A DNA stretch of 64,000 nt from Eremophila alpestris peregrina (GCA_009792885.1 WMCF01000023.1:9484248-9548247), one strand, 5' to 3'. Counted from the first letter of the stretch, positions 1 through 12,929 are shown. The notes: generated by a model from the sequence alone, not told the origin. Made by a program: numbers and translations.

Positions 1-1849
1 TTCTGTTTTCTCTTCTCTTTCTTGAAAGTTTAGTGTTTGATAAGGAGAGGGTTAAAGAGACCTAATTTCCTGTCTTTCCACCATTAACCCTATCATCCAA
101 TCCCTTTTGACAATGGTGCTGTTTGACCTTCAGATTTAAAATTGCTTCTCTTCAAAATTTGAATGGTGTGAAAGAGAGAGGAAACCCAGGACAAAATTAA
201 AAAGTGGAAGTGGGAACTTAAGCATCTTTCCCAAATGTTTCATCATTCTTAACAAAGAGAACGGATTTGTCTCCATAACTTCTGTGGTTGTTTAAAAGCA
301 TTAAAAAGCCTTTACAATGATGAGTAAATAGATTAAGCATTCGCACAAGAGTGTGAACAATCCATGGTTCAAATGTTAGTCATGCTTTTCAGGCTGTGTG
401 GGCAGCACCCACCTGTATTTGAGTGGAAAAGTGCACAAAATATGACAAAACTGACTTGCTAAAAGGAAGTAAATTTTTAAATTTTTTCTGCCTTCAAAAA
501 TGACCTGAGGAAGATGTCTCCATACAATCCGAGGAACAAGAGAACATGGGTCGTACTAGAATTTATGCATTCCCAAATTAATTGCTGTCAGAAAAAAACC
601 CCTATCTTTAAATAGCACTTTTAGTTCTAATTGTAAAACTGAAAGTAACACAAGGTTTTGGTTTTGTTTTCATATAATACTAATGCTGCTCTGTTAAAAA
701 TGTTAAGTGTTACGGGATCTAGAATTTCAGTGGTGAAGCCTGAAAATTTGAGCATCCTCATGTAAACTTATCTTTCCCTTCAGTCTCTTTAGGGATAAGC
801 ACATTATCACAATGGCTTTGCCTCCCAGCAGCGAGATATTAGATAACCATCATAAGATGTGTATAAACAATTTGTTGTTATGTGCTATTAGCTTTGTGAA
901 TGAAAACATGCAGGCTAAGGGAGTGTAGTTAAATTTGCTGTGTTTGCTTAGCACGTCTTTGTCAGTCTCAGGAATTGAACTGGAGGGTCATTGGTCTTAA
1001 GCACATTACCTACCACTTTTGTGGCAAAAAAAATGACCAGTGTTTCCTGAGGCACTACTGTGCATGTTATTACTGCTTTATATCACTTTCTGATCTGAGT
1101 TGTCTGATGTATTGAATAATGAAATTAAGGCTTCTGAAGGATGGCTGAACCATAAAATATCCCCTGGAGTGAGCTTGCTTTTAACAGGGATTTTTTCAGG
1201 GGTGGAGGGGGTAGAGGAAAAAAAAGTAAGACACCCGCCCTTTTTTTGAAAAAAAAAAAAAGATAATTTTCTGCAACAGAGCCAACATCATCCTTTCCCC
1301 CCACCCTACTTCCTCCTCGTGCTCCCCTGCCCATTTGCCAGTATTTTCCTTGTGTGATTGAGAAGCCCTTAGTTTTGCTCAGGGGAAAGGACTCATGCTG
1401 AGAAGTAAGGGATCCCAGTTGTACAGTTAATCAAAGTGGCATGCTCCGCACTTTGTTTCTGAGTAATTTCCGTAGCAAACGCATGTGATCTCTGTGTTGT
1501 GCCTGCATGAATCAAGCCCAAAGTTTGCAACTGACTCAGTTGTTACTCCTGCTGACAGGCAAAAGGTTCTTTAGGCCGGGGGGAGGCAGGGGGATGAGGT
1601 TCAACTCAATTCAGGTTGCTAAAAGGGAATGAAAAGGATGATTTGAAAACCACAAATACTGGGATGAAAGATCACAGATACCACACAATAACTGCCCGTG
1701 GTAAATTGTTGATTGGGGTATCTGTATCAGGTGATGTTTGTAGTCTCTACATGTAGTATGATGGAAAACAGATTAGGGCAGTGAAAGTAGAACAACAATA
1801 GAGTCTGATTCTTTGTTTTCACTTTTCAAAGGCTTTTTTCGGCTTCTTT
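1..1849. other. Unique AT-rich non-coding DNA
   Basis: No gene, RNA or repeat family is recognisable here. Open frames are short and end in low-complexity residues; the one near 1125-1334 on the minus strand is driven by A-, G- and T-rich simple sequence around 1190-1320. Short homopolymers such as the A run near 1249-1261 are the only notable structure. It is consistent with intergenic or intronic sequence. Confidence 0.6.
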
Positions 1850-1885
1850 CCTTTTTTTTTTCTTTTTTTTTTTTTTTTTTTTTTT
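1850..1885. repeat. Poly-T / pyrimidine tract
   Basis: A pyrimidine-only stretch ends in an uninterrupted run of 23 T (1863-1885). On the minus strand it would be a poly-A tract, but no retrotransposed gene or SINE body lies beside it, so it is best called a mononucleotide repeat. Its length is likely to vary between individuals and to be error-prone in sequencing. Confidence 0.9.
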
Positions 1886-2544
1886 GATAAGGCCCAGGAA
1901 ATTGTTTAGCAACATGCTGGTGGGAACCTATGGAAAAGAATACACACTGTATCAATGGTGCAGTTCTTATCCCGAGAGCTGTGTTGGTGGGTGTGGGAAT
2001 AGCAGGCTTTCAATGTGAGCTGCTGCAACGAGATAGCATTGAGAAACCAGGGCAGGGAGTAGCACAGATTTAGTCTGGGGAACCAAGGGCTTTATCCAGC
2101 AGTAATGTGTGTAAGGACAGACAATGTAACACTATAGTTGGTTTCACAACAAAGAACTGTAAAAGGATTTGATAGTAAGGGATTGGCAGAGAAGCTGAAT
2201 GTGTCTGTACAGCACAGTGAGTATTTTCTTTTTAAAGGTATTTAAGTGAAATGACTTAAAAAGACAGTACTTAAAGTTTTTTTATAATAGACATTATTTT
2301 AGAGTAGGGTCTTTTAAAAAGAGAGAGTAAAGGACCTAAGTAAAGGAGTAAAAGAAGGAAGAAGAAGCATGTGTGGTAAAACAAAACTGACAGGTCTTTT
2401 TTTACAGAGGTGTCTTACTGCATTTGATTTCTGAACACCTGTATAGCCATCATCACCAGCAAATCACTAAAACATTTTCACCTCTATCACCCAGTCTGTA
2501 TATGTCTATTTTGCTTTCAAATTTAAATCACAGAAAGTTTTGGC
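1886..2544. other. Unique non-coding DNA
   Basis: Repeat-free by eye, with a purine-rich patch around 2318-2372. No gene or RNA signature was seen. Confidence 0.55.
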
Positions 2545-2625
2545 TGTGACTTTAGCAAGACCCCACATAATCAGTGGAACTACCTGGGCTTAAAATGAGT
2601 GTATGGCTTTCTGAAGTCTGTGTGG
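2545..2625 (+). mobile_element. Possible ancient CR1-type LINE 3' fragment
   Basis: The order of words here, around AATCAGTGGAACTACCTGGG (2569-2588) followed by a G/T-A rich stretch and TTTCTGAAGT, resembles the 3' untranslated region of the old CR1 lineages shared by turtles, crocodilians and birds. The match is by memory and is eroded. No protein-coding part is visible. It could also be chance similarity. Confidence 0.35.
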
Positions 2626-4249
2626 TAAGAAGGTGACTATTGCCACAGCATACACATGCTGGCTGTCCTTCAGAATGAAATAACATTGTTTCTGTAGCAG
2701 CTGTCATGACCAATGAAAGTTAAAAAAGCTTTGTAAATCCTCAGTGTGCCACTGCCAGTCTATTTGGCCAAAGGTGTTAGTGATTAAGTGATCCTATGTG
2801 TCAATAGCAGTTCTGCTGTGGGAAAGATGCCTGAGTAGGAAAATCAGGATGGAACTATGTTTTGCCCTTGTGTCTGGTGACCTCTCTAGCACAGAAAAAT
2901 ACTCTGGCAAGACAGGTAAAAATCAGTTGGGAATGTGGGAAAACTTTCATGCTTACTGTCTGGTAGTTTCTGGTAAGGGCTTTTTGAAGATCCCAGCAAA
3001 AGTATCTCTGACTAAAAATATCGTACAAATGCATGCTTGGGTTAAAAGTATGTAGCTCTCTGCTGTATAGTTAATGAAATCTCTATTGAATTGGGAATAA
3101 TGTGTAGCTAACCTGCTCTGCAGTGTGTGGACTTACCTCAGAACTTAAAACACCAAACTGTATTTTATGGGTTTTTGACCCGCATGATTTCCATTAGGGA
3201 GTGAACAGAAGCATCAAAACCCACTGCAACACTCTTAAATGGAAAGATGCCCTTAGGAATCCCTCCTGTACAATTATGTGGTTAACATTTTGAAATGTAA
3301 GTGAATGGATGTCACTCTGTCAGTACTTTTAGATTAATATTGTATAAAATGCTAGCCACATTCTCAGTCTCCAAAACAGTGAATTTTGCACATCTGATGT
3401 TCCAGAGTAAGATGGCATCTTTCTGACCACAAAATAGCCTATAGAGATCTGCAGCCAGCTTGTCTGATACTTGAATACTGTATCATTTATCAGGCAAGAC
3501 ACTTATAAGCAAGAAATAGATTCTGAAATAAGCATTACAAGCTTTAGAGACAAAGATCATAAATTTTAAAAAGGCAAACCCAGTTTTACCAGTCACATTT
3601 GCCTTTTGCACAGCAAAACTGAAGAGTGTTAAGTTTTTCACATTGTCTTGCATGCATTTTAAAATGAACTTTATAGAGTATTCTATTAATTCCCTGTGAA
3701 TAAACAGACTACATGATGTATGTCTACATTCCCAGAGCTTCTTGTTGGACATTCACTGCTTGTCAGCAGGCAGCAAGGGGCTAAATAAAATTAATGAAAG
3801 AAAATGCTTTTTGGATGGGGGAAAGGAAGGGTTAGAGGCAAGATTAGGGTGAGTAGAGTCTTCTTAACAACATATTTTCATTTATTTCACTGTAATATCT
3901 TTTTTTTTCCTGACTGCATAAACTTCAAAGATAATACAAAATTGGAATTACGAATATCACTGCTTTGTAGTGAATGTATTGCAAGATTCTTAAATAATTA
4001 AATTATTCCAGTTCTTAAAATGGAGTGTAATTAGTCATTAATGAGCAAAATCTGTTGCTGTGCAGAGTTGATATACTCCATGCAGACCATCCTTAAGTTT
4101 TACAGGATTTGGTTTAATTTCTAAATGTACATGTGTGGTAAGAATCAACTGTTGTATATCTGTTAAGATAATCACTAAATTAGCTAGTAAGTTATGTAAC
4201 ATCTCTAATATTTAATTTTTGTATTATAAATTATAGATTTGTCAATGAC
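2626..4249. other. Unique AT-rich non-coding DNA
   Basis: No recognisable repeat or gene. Three short open frames (2798-3055 plus, 3483-3752 minus, 3804-4001 plus) have no domain, no repeat of codon structure and no flanking splice pattern that I could follow, and are read as chance. Confidence 0.55.
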
Positions 4250-5055
4250 TCAATTTTCTGCTTCTGCTTAATGAGCAGCTTGGTTTAGAAGCACGGTGAT
4301 GAAAGGTCTGATATTAACAGGGATTAATAAATTAAAAACTGATAGGCCTGGCACGTGAAGATGACAGCTTTTCACTCATAAACCCACAGTTCAAATTCAT
4401 GCCACCCAGGTCCTGCAGGAACAGCCATAGGATCTACACTGCATCTTGTTCTGGAGGGTTAATACTGATGAGCAGAGGCTATTTTCTCAATTAGCACTGA
4501 CAACTCAAAGCTTACATTTAAAACTATATAAGCATAAAGGGTAAGGAAGGAATGGAACATGATGCCCTGAGAGAGGAGGTCAAGGCTGCTGCACATTCAA
4601 GACACTGTTAGAAATTTACATTTCTGCTCCTGGATTAAATTCCCTGGTGCTGAACTAAGCAGGTGTCTCATTAGAATCAGCGAACAGCTCCCACCCATAA
4701 AAACATTTAGGGTTATGTAGCTTGCAGGGTTAAGCCAACCAATAATGGAAGCTTCTTTCTATTGGTAAAAACAAGGTGGAATAAGCAGCAGCAAAATAGG
4801 AATGGGATCATGGACTATTTCATTAGGAAAACACATTTTCCTAATGTTGGCACTTCTGCAAAATAGCGTTAATCTTAGCTAAATAAATACCATGTGTTTA
4901 AAACTGTGGTTAACCTGAATAAATTGTAGGAGCTCGCTCCACAAGCCAGTCATTAAGAGCTCTATGGTGTACAGCACAGACTTCAGTGAGCTAATTAAGG
5001 CTATTTCAAAGATGAAGGGCTTTTTAGACTGGTGTCCGATGTTTTGTTATGTTTC
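4250..5055. promoter_or_regulatory. Candidate conserved non-coding element (inferred)
   Basis: This block has no recognisable transposon and few simple repeats. It carries many homeodomain-type cores, for example CTAATTAAGG at 4991-5000, plus TTAAT/ATTAA words and an ATTGG at 4760-4764. This mix of complex, AT-rich, homeobox-word-rich sequence is typical of enhancers in developmental gene deserts. Nothing in a single sequence can show conservation, so this is a guess to be tested by alignment with chicken and mammals. Confidence 0.22.
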
Positions 5056-5559
5056 ATCTCATTTTCTTCCTTTTCAGTGGGTCAAATCCTTTTCCTAGTG
5101 AAGTGTTGAACCTTTGCTGTAGTCAGTCATACAACCTAGTTACAGAAGGGAAATGCTGGTATTAAGAATACACCATTTAATCGTTGCAAGAACTCTCTGA
5201 CCCTTTAGTGAAACACACAGTATGTACTATGAAAATACAAATACTTCACACTCAGATGACTCTGTTTGATATAATCATATGTTCTCTGTGTAGTTCTTCA
5301 GGTCATGACTCAATCTCAGTAACACTAGGCAGAGAATGATGCTAGTGTTGCTGAAATATTCTTCTTGCTTTATATAGAAATTGGCATAACATTAAGGGCT
5401 AGTGTGCAGCAAATGTTCCTCATCAGAGATAAAGGAGGAAAAAAAGCTGTGATCTGTTTTCCTTTGTTCATCTTTCCTGAAACTGAGGAAATTCAACACA
5501 AGACTATCAATTTGTTTGGTTGACCAGGGTCAGTTGGAATTTTTGGTTTTTAACTATGA
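5056..5559. other. Unique non-coding DNA
   Basis: No gene, RNA or clear repeat seen between the candidate element upstream and the CR1 fragment downstream. Confidence 0.5.
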
Positions 5560-5732
5560 GACTGGTCCCATGTTTGCACAGGTTGCCCAGAGGAGTTGTG
5601 GAGTCTTTGTCCTTAGAGGTGTTCAGAACAGAACTGGACATTGCAGAATTACAGCAGAATTGCTGTAATTAACCCTGGTCTGAGCAGGATGGGGATCAGA
5701 GAACACCTCAGCTGTCCTCTGATTCTCTGGTT
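5560..5732 (+). mobile_element. CR1 LINE 3'-end fragment (eroded, plus strand)
   Basis: The segment follows the 3' end of the avian CR1 retrotransposon in order: a GGTTGCCCAGAGGAG word (5581-5595), the GGAGTCTTTGTCCTTAGAGG stretch (5600-5619), GTGTTCAGAACAGAACTGGA, then a GAGCAGGATGGGGATCAGA word and a terminal GATTCTCTGG close to the usual end of the element. In intact CR1 the first part encodes the last residues of the ORF2 endonuclease/reverse-transcriptase protein. This copy is 5'-truncated, as nearly all CR1 copies are, has an internal change that created a hairpin at 5647-5670, and cannot be active. Confidence 0.8.
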
Positions 5733-7693
5733 AGCATGAGCACCTGTGAAATTAGTGAAGATAGAAATGATTAAGAAGAATTTTGTTTTGTTAAAGCACT
5801 GGTCTGCCTAAGGGACTGAACATTTTAAAATGTAAACATGAATTCAGGATTATCAGTGAAGAAGAGAGAATAATATTCAACATTTCATCATTCCAAAATA
5901 TCCTTGGTGGGACACACTGAACAGGCATGCTGTGACTGGTTCATGCACTTCAACAGAAACAGAAAAATGAGGAATATTTCAAAAAGACTGTGAAAGAGAG
6001 CATGGAAATTTCTACAACAGCAACAAAAAAATTAACATTTCCAAAATAAGTTTTAGACTAAATAACAAAGAAAATATTTAAGATGCAAAAACATGTAGGG
6101 AATTATATGACTGATTTGGGAAAATTCAATAATCTGCAAAAATAAGATCCAGGCAGTGGCATGAAAAGCTAGAAATACAGGTTGATGAAAGGATTTTTTC
6201 CATCAATAAATAATTCACTTTGGAAAAGAGAGACTCAATATATCTTTTGTGTTCTATTTGTCTGTTCTATATTCAAATTGCTAACAAAAACCACATCTAG
6301 AATATGTGAAAATCAAAGTGAGGTCTGATTTGTAAGTGCAGAACAGCCCTCAGTTTCTGCTTTAGGCTTCCTAACTTCTATAACCTTCTTCATGCAGGAG
6401 CTGTTCTGCAGTAAGAGAGGGTAATAAGGTTTCTCTGCATTAGAAGAGTATTTTTCTTTCATTGGCATGTGCTACCAAGTCCATCCTTGCCCTAAGAATT
6501 CAGGATTTCATGTAAAGGATGAAGTTTTTGTTGGCCATATATTCTCTGAGTAAATTTCTACTCTGTTCAGTGGAGGTAAATCTGCTCTGTTGCTGGTTTT
6601 GCCTTCACTGTATTGTTTTAACTGCAGTCAAAATCACATAGAATAAAAAATTAATTCCTTTCAATGTGTTATTGAAGAAAATTATTGTTAATTATTCAAC
6701 TCAGTTTTAAAACTTTTCCAAAGGCTCCAATGAATGCCACTGTAGAAGTGCAAAGCATTCTCATTCAAGTATTTAGTAATCCTTGTAACTTCAGTAAAAA
6801 ATCTTCAAACCCTTAGAAACTGGCAAATTAGCTATTTTTTGGGCAGTGTTTGCAAAACACACACACTGTAAAATGACTAGTTTTAAATTTATGTTAAACT
6901 GGTAGTAAAAATACATATGGTTACTTTCACTGCTGAAGATGTGCTGCTGTGTGTTGATCATCCTTTAGTGCATTTTGAATGATAGTTAGTCTGTGGGGAC
7001 CAGTGAAGACCTCCAATTAATTATTACTGGAGAACATGAAATCATAAACAAAATTCCTTGTAATAAATTTTTAAAATGAGATTGCATGTTTTATTTACGG
7101 TACTGGTCCATTTTGGGGCTTTAAATCTATGAACAAAAACAAACATCCTTTTTATCAAACTGAAATAAAAAATATCAATAGTATTTCTTTCTTATCAAAG
7201 TAGGACACAATATATGAACTGGACTTCTAAATAACTACAGGAAGAGAAGCAAGGGAAAAAGAAGAAAAGATCTATTTTTCTCTGATTCATAGGGAGAGAT
7301 TGAAAATATATATAAAAAAATGTGGGAAACAGCAAATGCTTCCAAGCATTGTGAAGTTTATTTATCTTTCAGGTAGCTGATATGATGGAATTATTTTAAA
7401 GGAAGTATTTGTAAAAGACATAGTTAATAAATAAGAACTCCCATAAATGGCACACACATTTACAGCAGAAATTGGGTTTGGTTTAGACAGAGCAAAAGCA
7501 GTGCTGACAATATGTAATATTTTCAAATGTGTTTGGTGACAAAATCCTGCCACAGACACAGAGTTAAAGGTGCTTCTTGTCCCATTGGGATTACAGCTGA
7601 ATTTTTAAAACACAAAAGGAAATTTGATCAATAACTAAAAAATAAAAGACCATAATCACCCTAATCACCCAAACCTTTCACTAGTCTTGTACT
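5733..7693. other. Unique AT-rich non-coding DNA
   Basis: Long AT-rich stretch without recognised genes or transposons. The short minus-strand open frame at 7362-7559 has no recognisable domain. Confidence 0.55.
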
Positions 7694-7697
7694 TTTT

Positions 7698-7726
<29 letters not shown>
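7694..7726. repeat. Poly-T tract
   Basis: A run of 28 T (7699-7726) is preceded by a shorter T run broken by one C. It is a simple mononucleotide repeat with no attached retrogene. Confidence 0.9.
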
Positions 7727-7730
<4 letters not shown>

Positions 7731-8949
7731 CTCACTTTTAATTGTCTTTTAGATTCAGCTCATCTGCCTGGAAAATTAAAATGCACAATAGATATGCTGT
7801 GGTTTAATGGACAAATGTCAAAAGATGAGATGAAATGCTTCTTTAATTGAAATGTGTGGAAATCCCTGTTTGCTGGGATTTTTTTCCTTGCCATTGAAAA
7901 TCTTCTCCTCCTATTACAAGCAGTGTGCCTTCTTCCCTATGTTCCACTGAGAGAATTTACTTCTCCCTTCACCCAGTCAAACTGTTCACTTCTTCACAGC
8001 TCTGACTCTGATTAACCTACACCTTCACAGGACATGGATATCTCAAGGTGGATTCTGGCTCTGGGAGTTGTGTGATGACACTATGACATCTAAATTTGTT
8101 TTGAGCAAAAACCTTTTTCAGAGGGATAGGTGCATACTGGAGCCTGCAGACATTTTGAAGGGCTTAATCCAAATGAATCTACAGGTCTTGCAAGTGGGAA
8201 ACTGCTGGTCCAAGTAGACCAGTAATTCTTCATCAAAAGATTATTTGGGCTCTTTTTCTAATGGCATGAGTTTCTGCTCTAGCCAGATAGAGAGCTGTGT
8301 CCATGACCTATATTGCTGCCTCTCTCTTTATTCATATGGAATTATAAAGTTGCAGCATAGTGCCAGGGCAGCGCTGTATCTGAGTTGAGTTTTCTTAAAT
8401 TCTTAATTCCTTTAATCTCCCTGTGATAAAATAGTGTTTAACTTTTGCAATCCCTTTCTTCTTCATTAGAAAAGACACCATCAAATCCTATCCCAATTTC
8501 CCACAATTTTCTTCTAGGTGCTGGCTTTCTCTCATCCATGGAGCTGTCACCACCATGCACCACAAGATTCTCTCCAAAAGAAATCCCATTTTGAATCAAT
8601 GCTAGTATTCCATGAGTAATGTAGAATACTGGAAAGGCCCCCATAGAAGAAGAAGCTGTAATGAGCTCAACCCTGAACATTTTAATTAGGGTCATCTTAA
8701 AAAACTTTAGTTTTCTAAAGGTTACTTGTCTCACATAAACTTTTCTTGCAGAATCTTTTTGTGCCAAGGGAGGTGAAATAAATACCCACAGAAAGGAAAA
8801 AAATTCCAACTGTATTAGACAGCTGCTGTGGGGATAAATGATCCTCTGGGTGAATTCTGACAGCTGAATCAAGAAACTAACAGTTTAACATCTAAAGTTG
8901 TTTAAGGTGTCTATAGGAGCTTGACAAACTCATACATTTTATTTAAAAG
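7727..8949. other. Unique non-coding DNA with an unexplained 144-codon open frame
   Basis: No repeat is recognised. On the minus strand 8438-8872 is open for 144 codons. The conceptual product has no signal, domain or repeat that I recognise, and codons upstream of the start give no exon signature. A chance frame is the simplest reading; an old retrocopy or an exon fragment cannot be excluded without a protein search. Confidence 0.45.
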
Positions 8950-9095
8950 TGACAGAAGAGAGGTTTTAGTCTCTGTACTCTTGGAGATTTTCAAAACCTG
9001 GCTGTATGAGTCCTGAGAAATCTGATTTGCCTTTGACAACTCAACCCTCCCTTGATCAGGTGATTAAACTGTATAGAGACCTTCCTAAATTAAAG
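8950..9095 (+). mobile_element. Old CR1 LINE 3' fragment (plus strand)
   Basis: The core CTTGGAGATTTTCAAAACCT (8980-8999) with a following CTGGCTG is a hallmark of the 3' coding end of several CR1 subfamilies, where it encodes the L-E-I-F-K-T-like residues near the C terminus of ORF2. The rest, including a decayed GATCAGGTGATTAAACTGTA stretch and CCTTCCTAAA, matches the CR1 tail only loosely. It is 5'-truncated and appears older than the copies at 12.9, 19.3 and 53.8 kb. Confidence 0.7.
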
Positions 9096-12000
9096 CATTT
9101 TGCAGTTCAATTAATTACACCCTGGTGCTTAATTTCCATTCTTTGATAACTAAAAAACCCTAAGAGTTAAACAATTAATATCTGCAGGATCTCTTCTGTG
9201 CTATTGCTTTGAAAAGTTTAGTTACCCTATTCACGAGGAATAATTGTCTTTGTTATTCTCACAATAAATAATTGTTTTTGCTATTCTCTTGTTATCATAT
9301 CGATGTGTACAGAATTTTAAGAAATATATCTGTGGAAAATAGCTGAGATAGGATTTATTGGTGTAAACTTTACTTGCTAAATAATCTACATGCACTCTAG
9401 AAGTTTCAAACAAATCCAAAACTTAGAAGCATAAGGGAAAATTTTCCAAAGGTGTGTTAGGTAGTAATGGTAATCCCCATTCTTGTGGGATAAAATAATT
9501 TTTTTGTTAAAAATATGCTGTGTTTATACATTTCTTTCTAAATTTTGTTTTTCCAACGCATCCCATCTCTTTCCTTCCTCCTTCCCCTATTTTGAAATAA
9601 TTCCCCTCATAAGCTGCTTGAGCTTTATTCAGTTCACTGTGTTCCCTTTCCTTTTAAAATGTTTCCTTTTAGTGTTTCTGTGACATCCAACCACAACAGC
9701 TTCCAACCTTCTCTCAGCACAGGGTGAGTAACCTCTTTAGCTACCAGGTTATTCTCATCCCAGGTCCACTGTTGTACTTCCAACTCAGAGTCCCTCCTCT
9801 TTGCCCAGACTTCTCCCATTCTTTCTCACTCTGAAGATTGCAGGGCAATAACTCAGCTGCTCTTCCTTCTTAATTGAGTTTTCTTCTTTCTTTGTGATCT
9901 CTGCTATTCAAAATCTAAAGAAAGTTTGTTTCTATCCTCACAAACTTCCAGCAGAGCAAAACAGGATGATACACCATATTTTAAGTGTTTATTATCTTTG
10001 ATTACCACTAAAGCTTTTAAGCTTAGGTTTAATGAGATATTGGTAGCCCTAAATGTCATATGGGACTTCTCAGGACTGAACCTTTCAGATCAGCATTTTC
10101 TGATTTAGTAGCTGAAGAGGAACCTTTGTGGCTGTAGCTGCAGCACCAATCAAAACAAAATGTGAGGCAGCAAGAATTGTAATAGACATATCTGAGTTTT
10201 AGTAAAGGGGTTTAGGTTGGGCTGAGGAGCTGTCCTACAGCGTCAGTACCTGAAGAGGACTGATGCTCTGAGGTGCACACACAGCATGTGTAAGAAACCA
10301 CAACATAGGTGGTGGCCATGGGAGGGACTGGCCCCTCAGGTAGCCAGTCCCTAAGACACCTTAGGTGCCACAGAAGAGTGGGCAGTGAAGTCACTAATTT
10401 TTATCAGCATGTTCATGCAGGCTATTCCTCACATTCTTGTTAAAACTCTGAGTTACAATAGCACATTTTCTCCTCTGCTGTCCCTCAAATAGTCCATTCA
10501 AACCCAACCCTCTAGACTTTTGCAAATGAGAGTGAAGATGCTCTCAAGTCCAAATTTCAGCAGTTTTGAAAAAAAATCAGTGTAAGAAATCCACTCTCTC
10601 ACCACAAGTTTCCCATATGTTTCCAAAATTTATATTCAAAACAATTTATACTAAAAATTTTTCACAAATACTTTCATATTAATGTTTTCATTAATGGCTT
10701 TAGATGGTGGGAAAAATAATAGGGTGAAAAAATATTCCTTTTTGGTAAAAATTTGTTTTATACAAGTAAACAAATAAAATATTCCTGAAGTACTTAGCCA
10801 TCAGTATTTGAAGGCCTGTGGCAGCATCTGAAAGACAAAAAAGGAAATAATTGATTAGTGGATTTTGTTTGATCTGCTCAGGGATCAAAGGGACAAATAC
10901 TGTCTACAGGGATGAAAGGATGGAGAACTGCTCTCCATACTGCCTCAGTTATCTGGTTATTCAGATGTTCTTGCTACATGTTAGTGATGTGTATACCTGA
11001 CCCTCTGTAGTGCTTGAGGGAAAAAAAAAGCCCAAATTAGGTATACTGTACTATTGTGCTGTAATTCTGAAAGGTTTCTCAATAATCAAACATGAAAAAT
11101 GCAGTTTAAAACCTGTGAGAATGAATACTGAATCTGTTTTTGAGTTTGTAAGCAGTATTGACTTTGTCTGTAATGCAATTGTAACAATTTTGTTTTTAAT
11201 TGTTTGCCCCTTACCCACATATGGAACGTCTAGAATTTGTTTTTGGGGCATCCTACTGTACTGTAGCAAAATATATACCTATTTTATGTACTGCTTGATG
11301 CTACAACACTTATCTCTCCTGCTCCTTCTTTAGATATTACTGGTTTGTTTCAGTATATTTTTGTAGAGAAAAAATGGTGTATTTCAGAATCTTGTGGGTT
11401 TTTCCTTCTAAAGGTTTCTATTGCCAATTAAATTCACAGTTATGTGTATGCACAAATACTACATTAGTATGAATCTGTGTACCAAGTGGTGCTTTTACTA
11501 TAACTTGTCTCCATTTGCATGCAGTTAGAAGTTATTAGGGTATAATATAGCTCTGGGTAATCTTGCACTTAGGAAGGTATCTGTTCTCCATGCTGGTTAC
11601 CAGCAGAGAGGAGGAGTGGACACTTTCAGCCATCCTGGGAAGATCACCAAGAAAAATGAGCATATTCTCAGGTGTCTGCTCTCTAGGGGTTTGTGACCCA
11701 CCCCGAAAACTGGTGGAACTCCAAAGCTGAGGAAAATCACCAGACTAGACCAACCTGTTCAGCTATATTTGTACACAAGGTGCTCAGTCTCTCTGATCTG
11801 CTGATGTATTCATTTGCTTTGAAATATGTGCAGACTCTTGCAAAGATGGAGGCTAGAAAACACACTTGAAAAGACACTTTGTCCTGCGTGTGAAAGCATT
11901 TCAGTTCCATAACCACTGTCACAAAGCCTTTGTCAAATTCTGGTATTGTCCAGGCTACTCAGTTAGGTAAATGTAGTATCTGATTTTAACAGCTGCTTTA

Positions 12001-12929
12001 CAGTTGAATTTTTAGGATACTTCACAAAACTTATGGCAGTTTGGTACCTGTTAAAATATTTAACCAGATGATGAAGCCTGAAACAATGAGAAGGACAGTC
12101 ATTCCTACTGACTGTTGACTACAGTACCCTGTTTGCTTGTGTGGAAGACTTCTGGTCCCACTTTCAATATCTTGCCCAAAGTCTGAATAGAAAGAATTGG
12201 AAAGTAGTCAGGGAGCCATGTGTCATGTGCAGGTCCTGTTATATCTGGAGCATCTTTATAAGTGGAGTGCGGTAAGGACAAATGCATTCCCAGTCAGTTT
12301 AATCAGGATTCCCAAAATCATGTAATCCTCACCCTTTAAGTCACCTCACAATGTTTATGTTCATTGAAAACACATCATATTCATGCCATTTTAGTTTATA
12401 CATTCTCCATACTGAATGAGGTCATGAGGGAGACAAGAGACTTGTTGCTGGTCTGATGACATCACAATGCCAGTCTTCTCCATCAGATATTTCTGTAGTT
12501 ATCTCCAGTTCTGGAACAGAGAGGTATCCTCTGTCCTCTCTCGTCAAAGATTTAAGACTTTATGAAAATATCAGTTTATTCCTTCCTATACAAATCTTTT
12601 CCTTGCTGGTTGAGCCATGAGTAAGAAAAGATACTCATGACGTGTTCTGCATAGGATCTGCCTATTCTGCACAGTAAAACTGCCTGAACAGCTGTTTGAT
12701 GCCTCATAAAACTCCCTGGTAGCTGGAAATCAGGAGAAGTCTAATGACCTTGGGTTATAACAGCTTTTGCAGATCTCATAAAAACCCTTTTACCTATTTC
12801 TTCTGCTCACATATAAAGAGAGCAATAGCTAAAGGTCCAGACAAAAAGATTTCCTAGCTTCTTTCACTACATGCAGATCTTGCTTATTTTATCCTTATTT
12901 TAATGGTTCTTAGTCTAAACCCTTGGTCT
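9096..12929. other. Unique AT-rich non-coding DNA
   Basis: About 3.8 kb with no recognised gene, RNA gene or transposon. The plus-strand open frame at 11010-11333 (107 codons) overlaps an open frame on the opposite strand and has only a hydrophobic, leucine-rich tail that T-rich DNA encodes by default. A somewhat more GC-rich patch at about 10210-10390 shows no identifiable origin. Confidence 0.5.

Noticed and set aside
1850..1885. Poly-T and poly-A tracts as tails of processed pseudogenes
   Set aside because: No retrocopy body lies beside any of the tracts. Processed pseudogenes are also rare in birds, where CR1 does not use poly-A priming.
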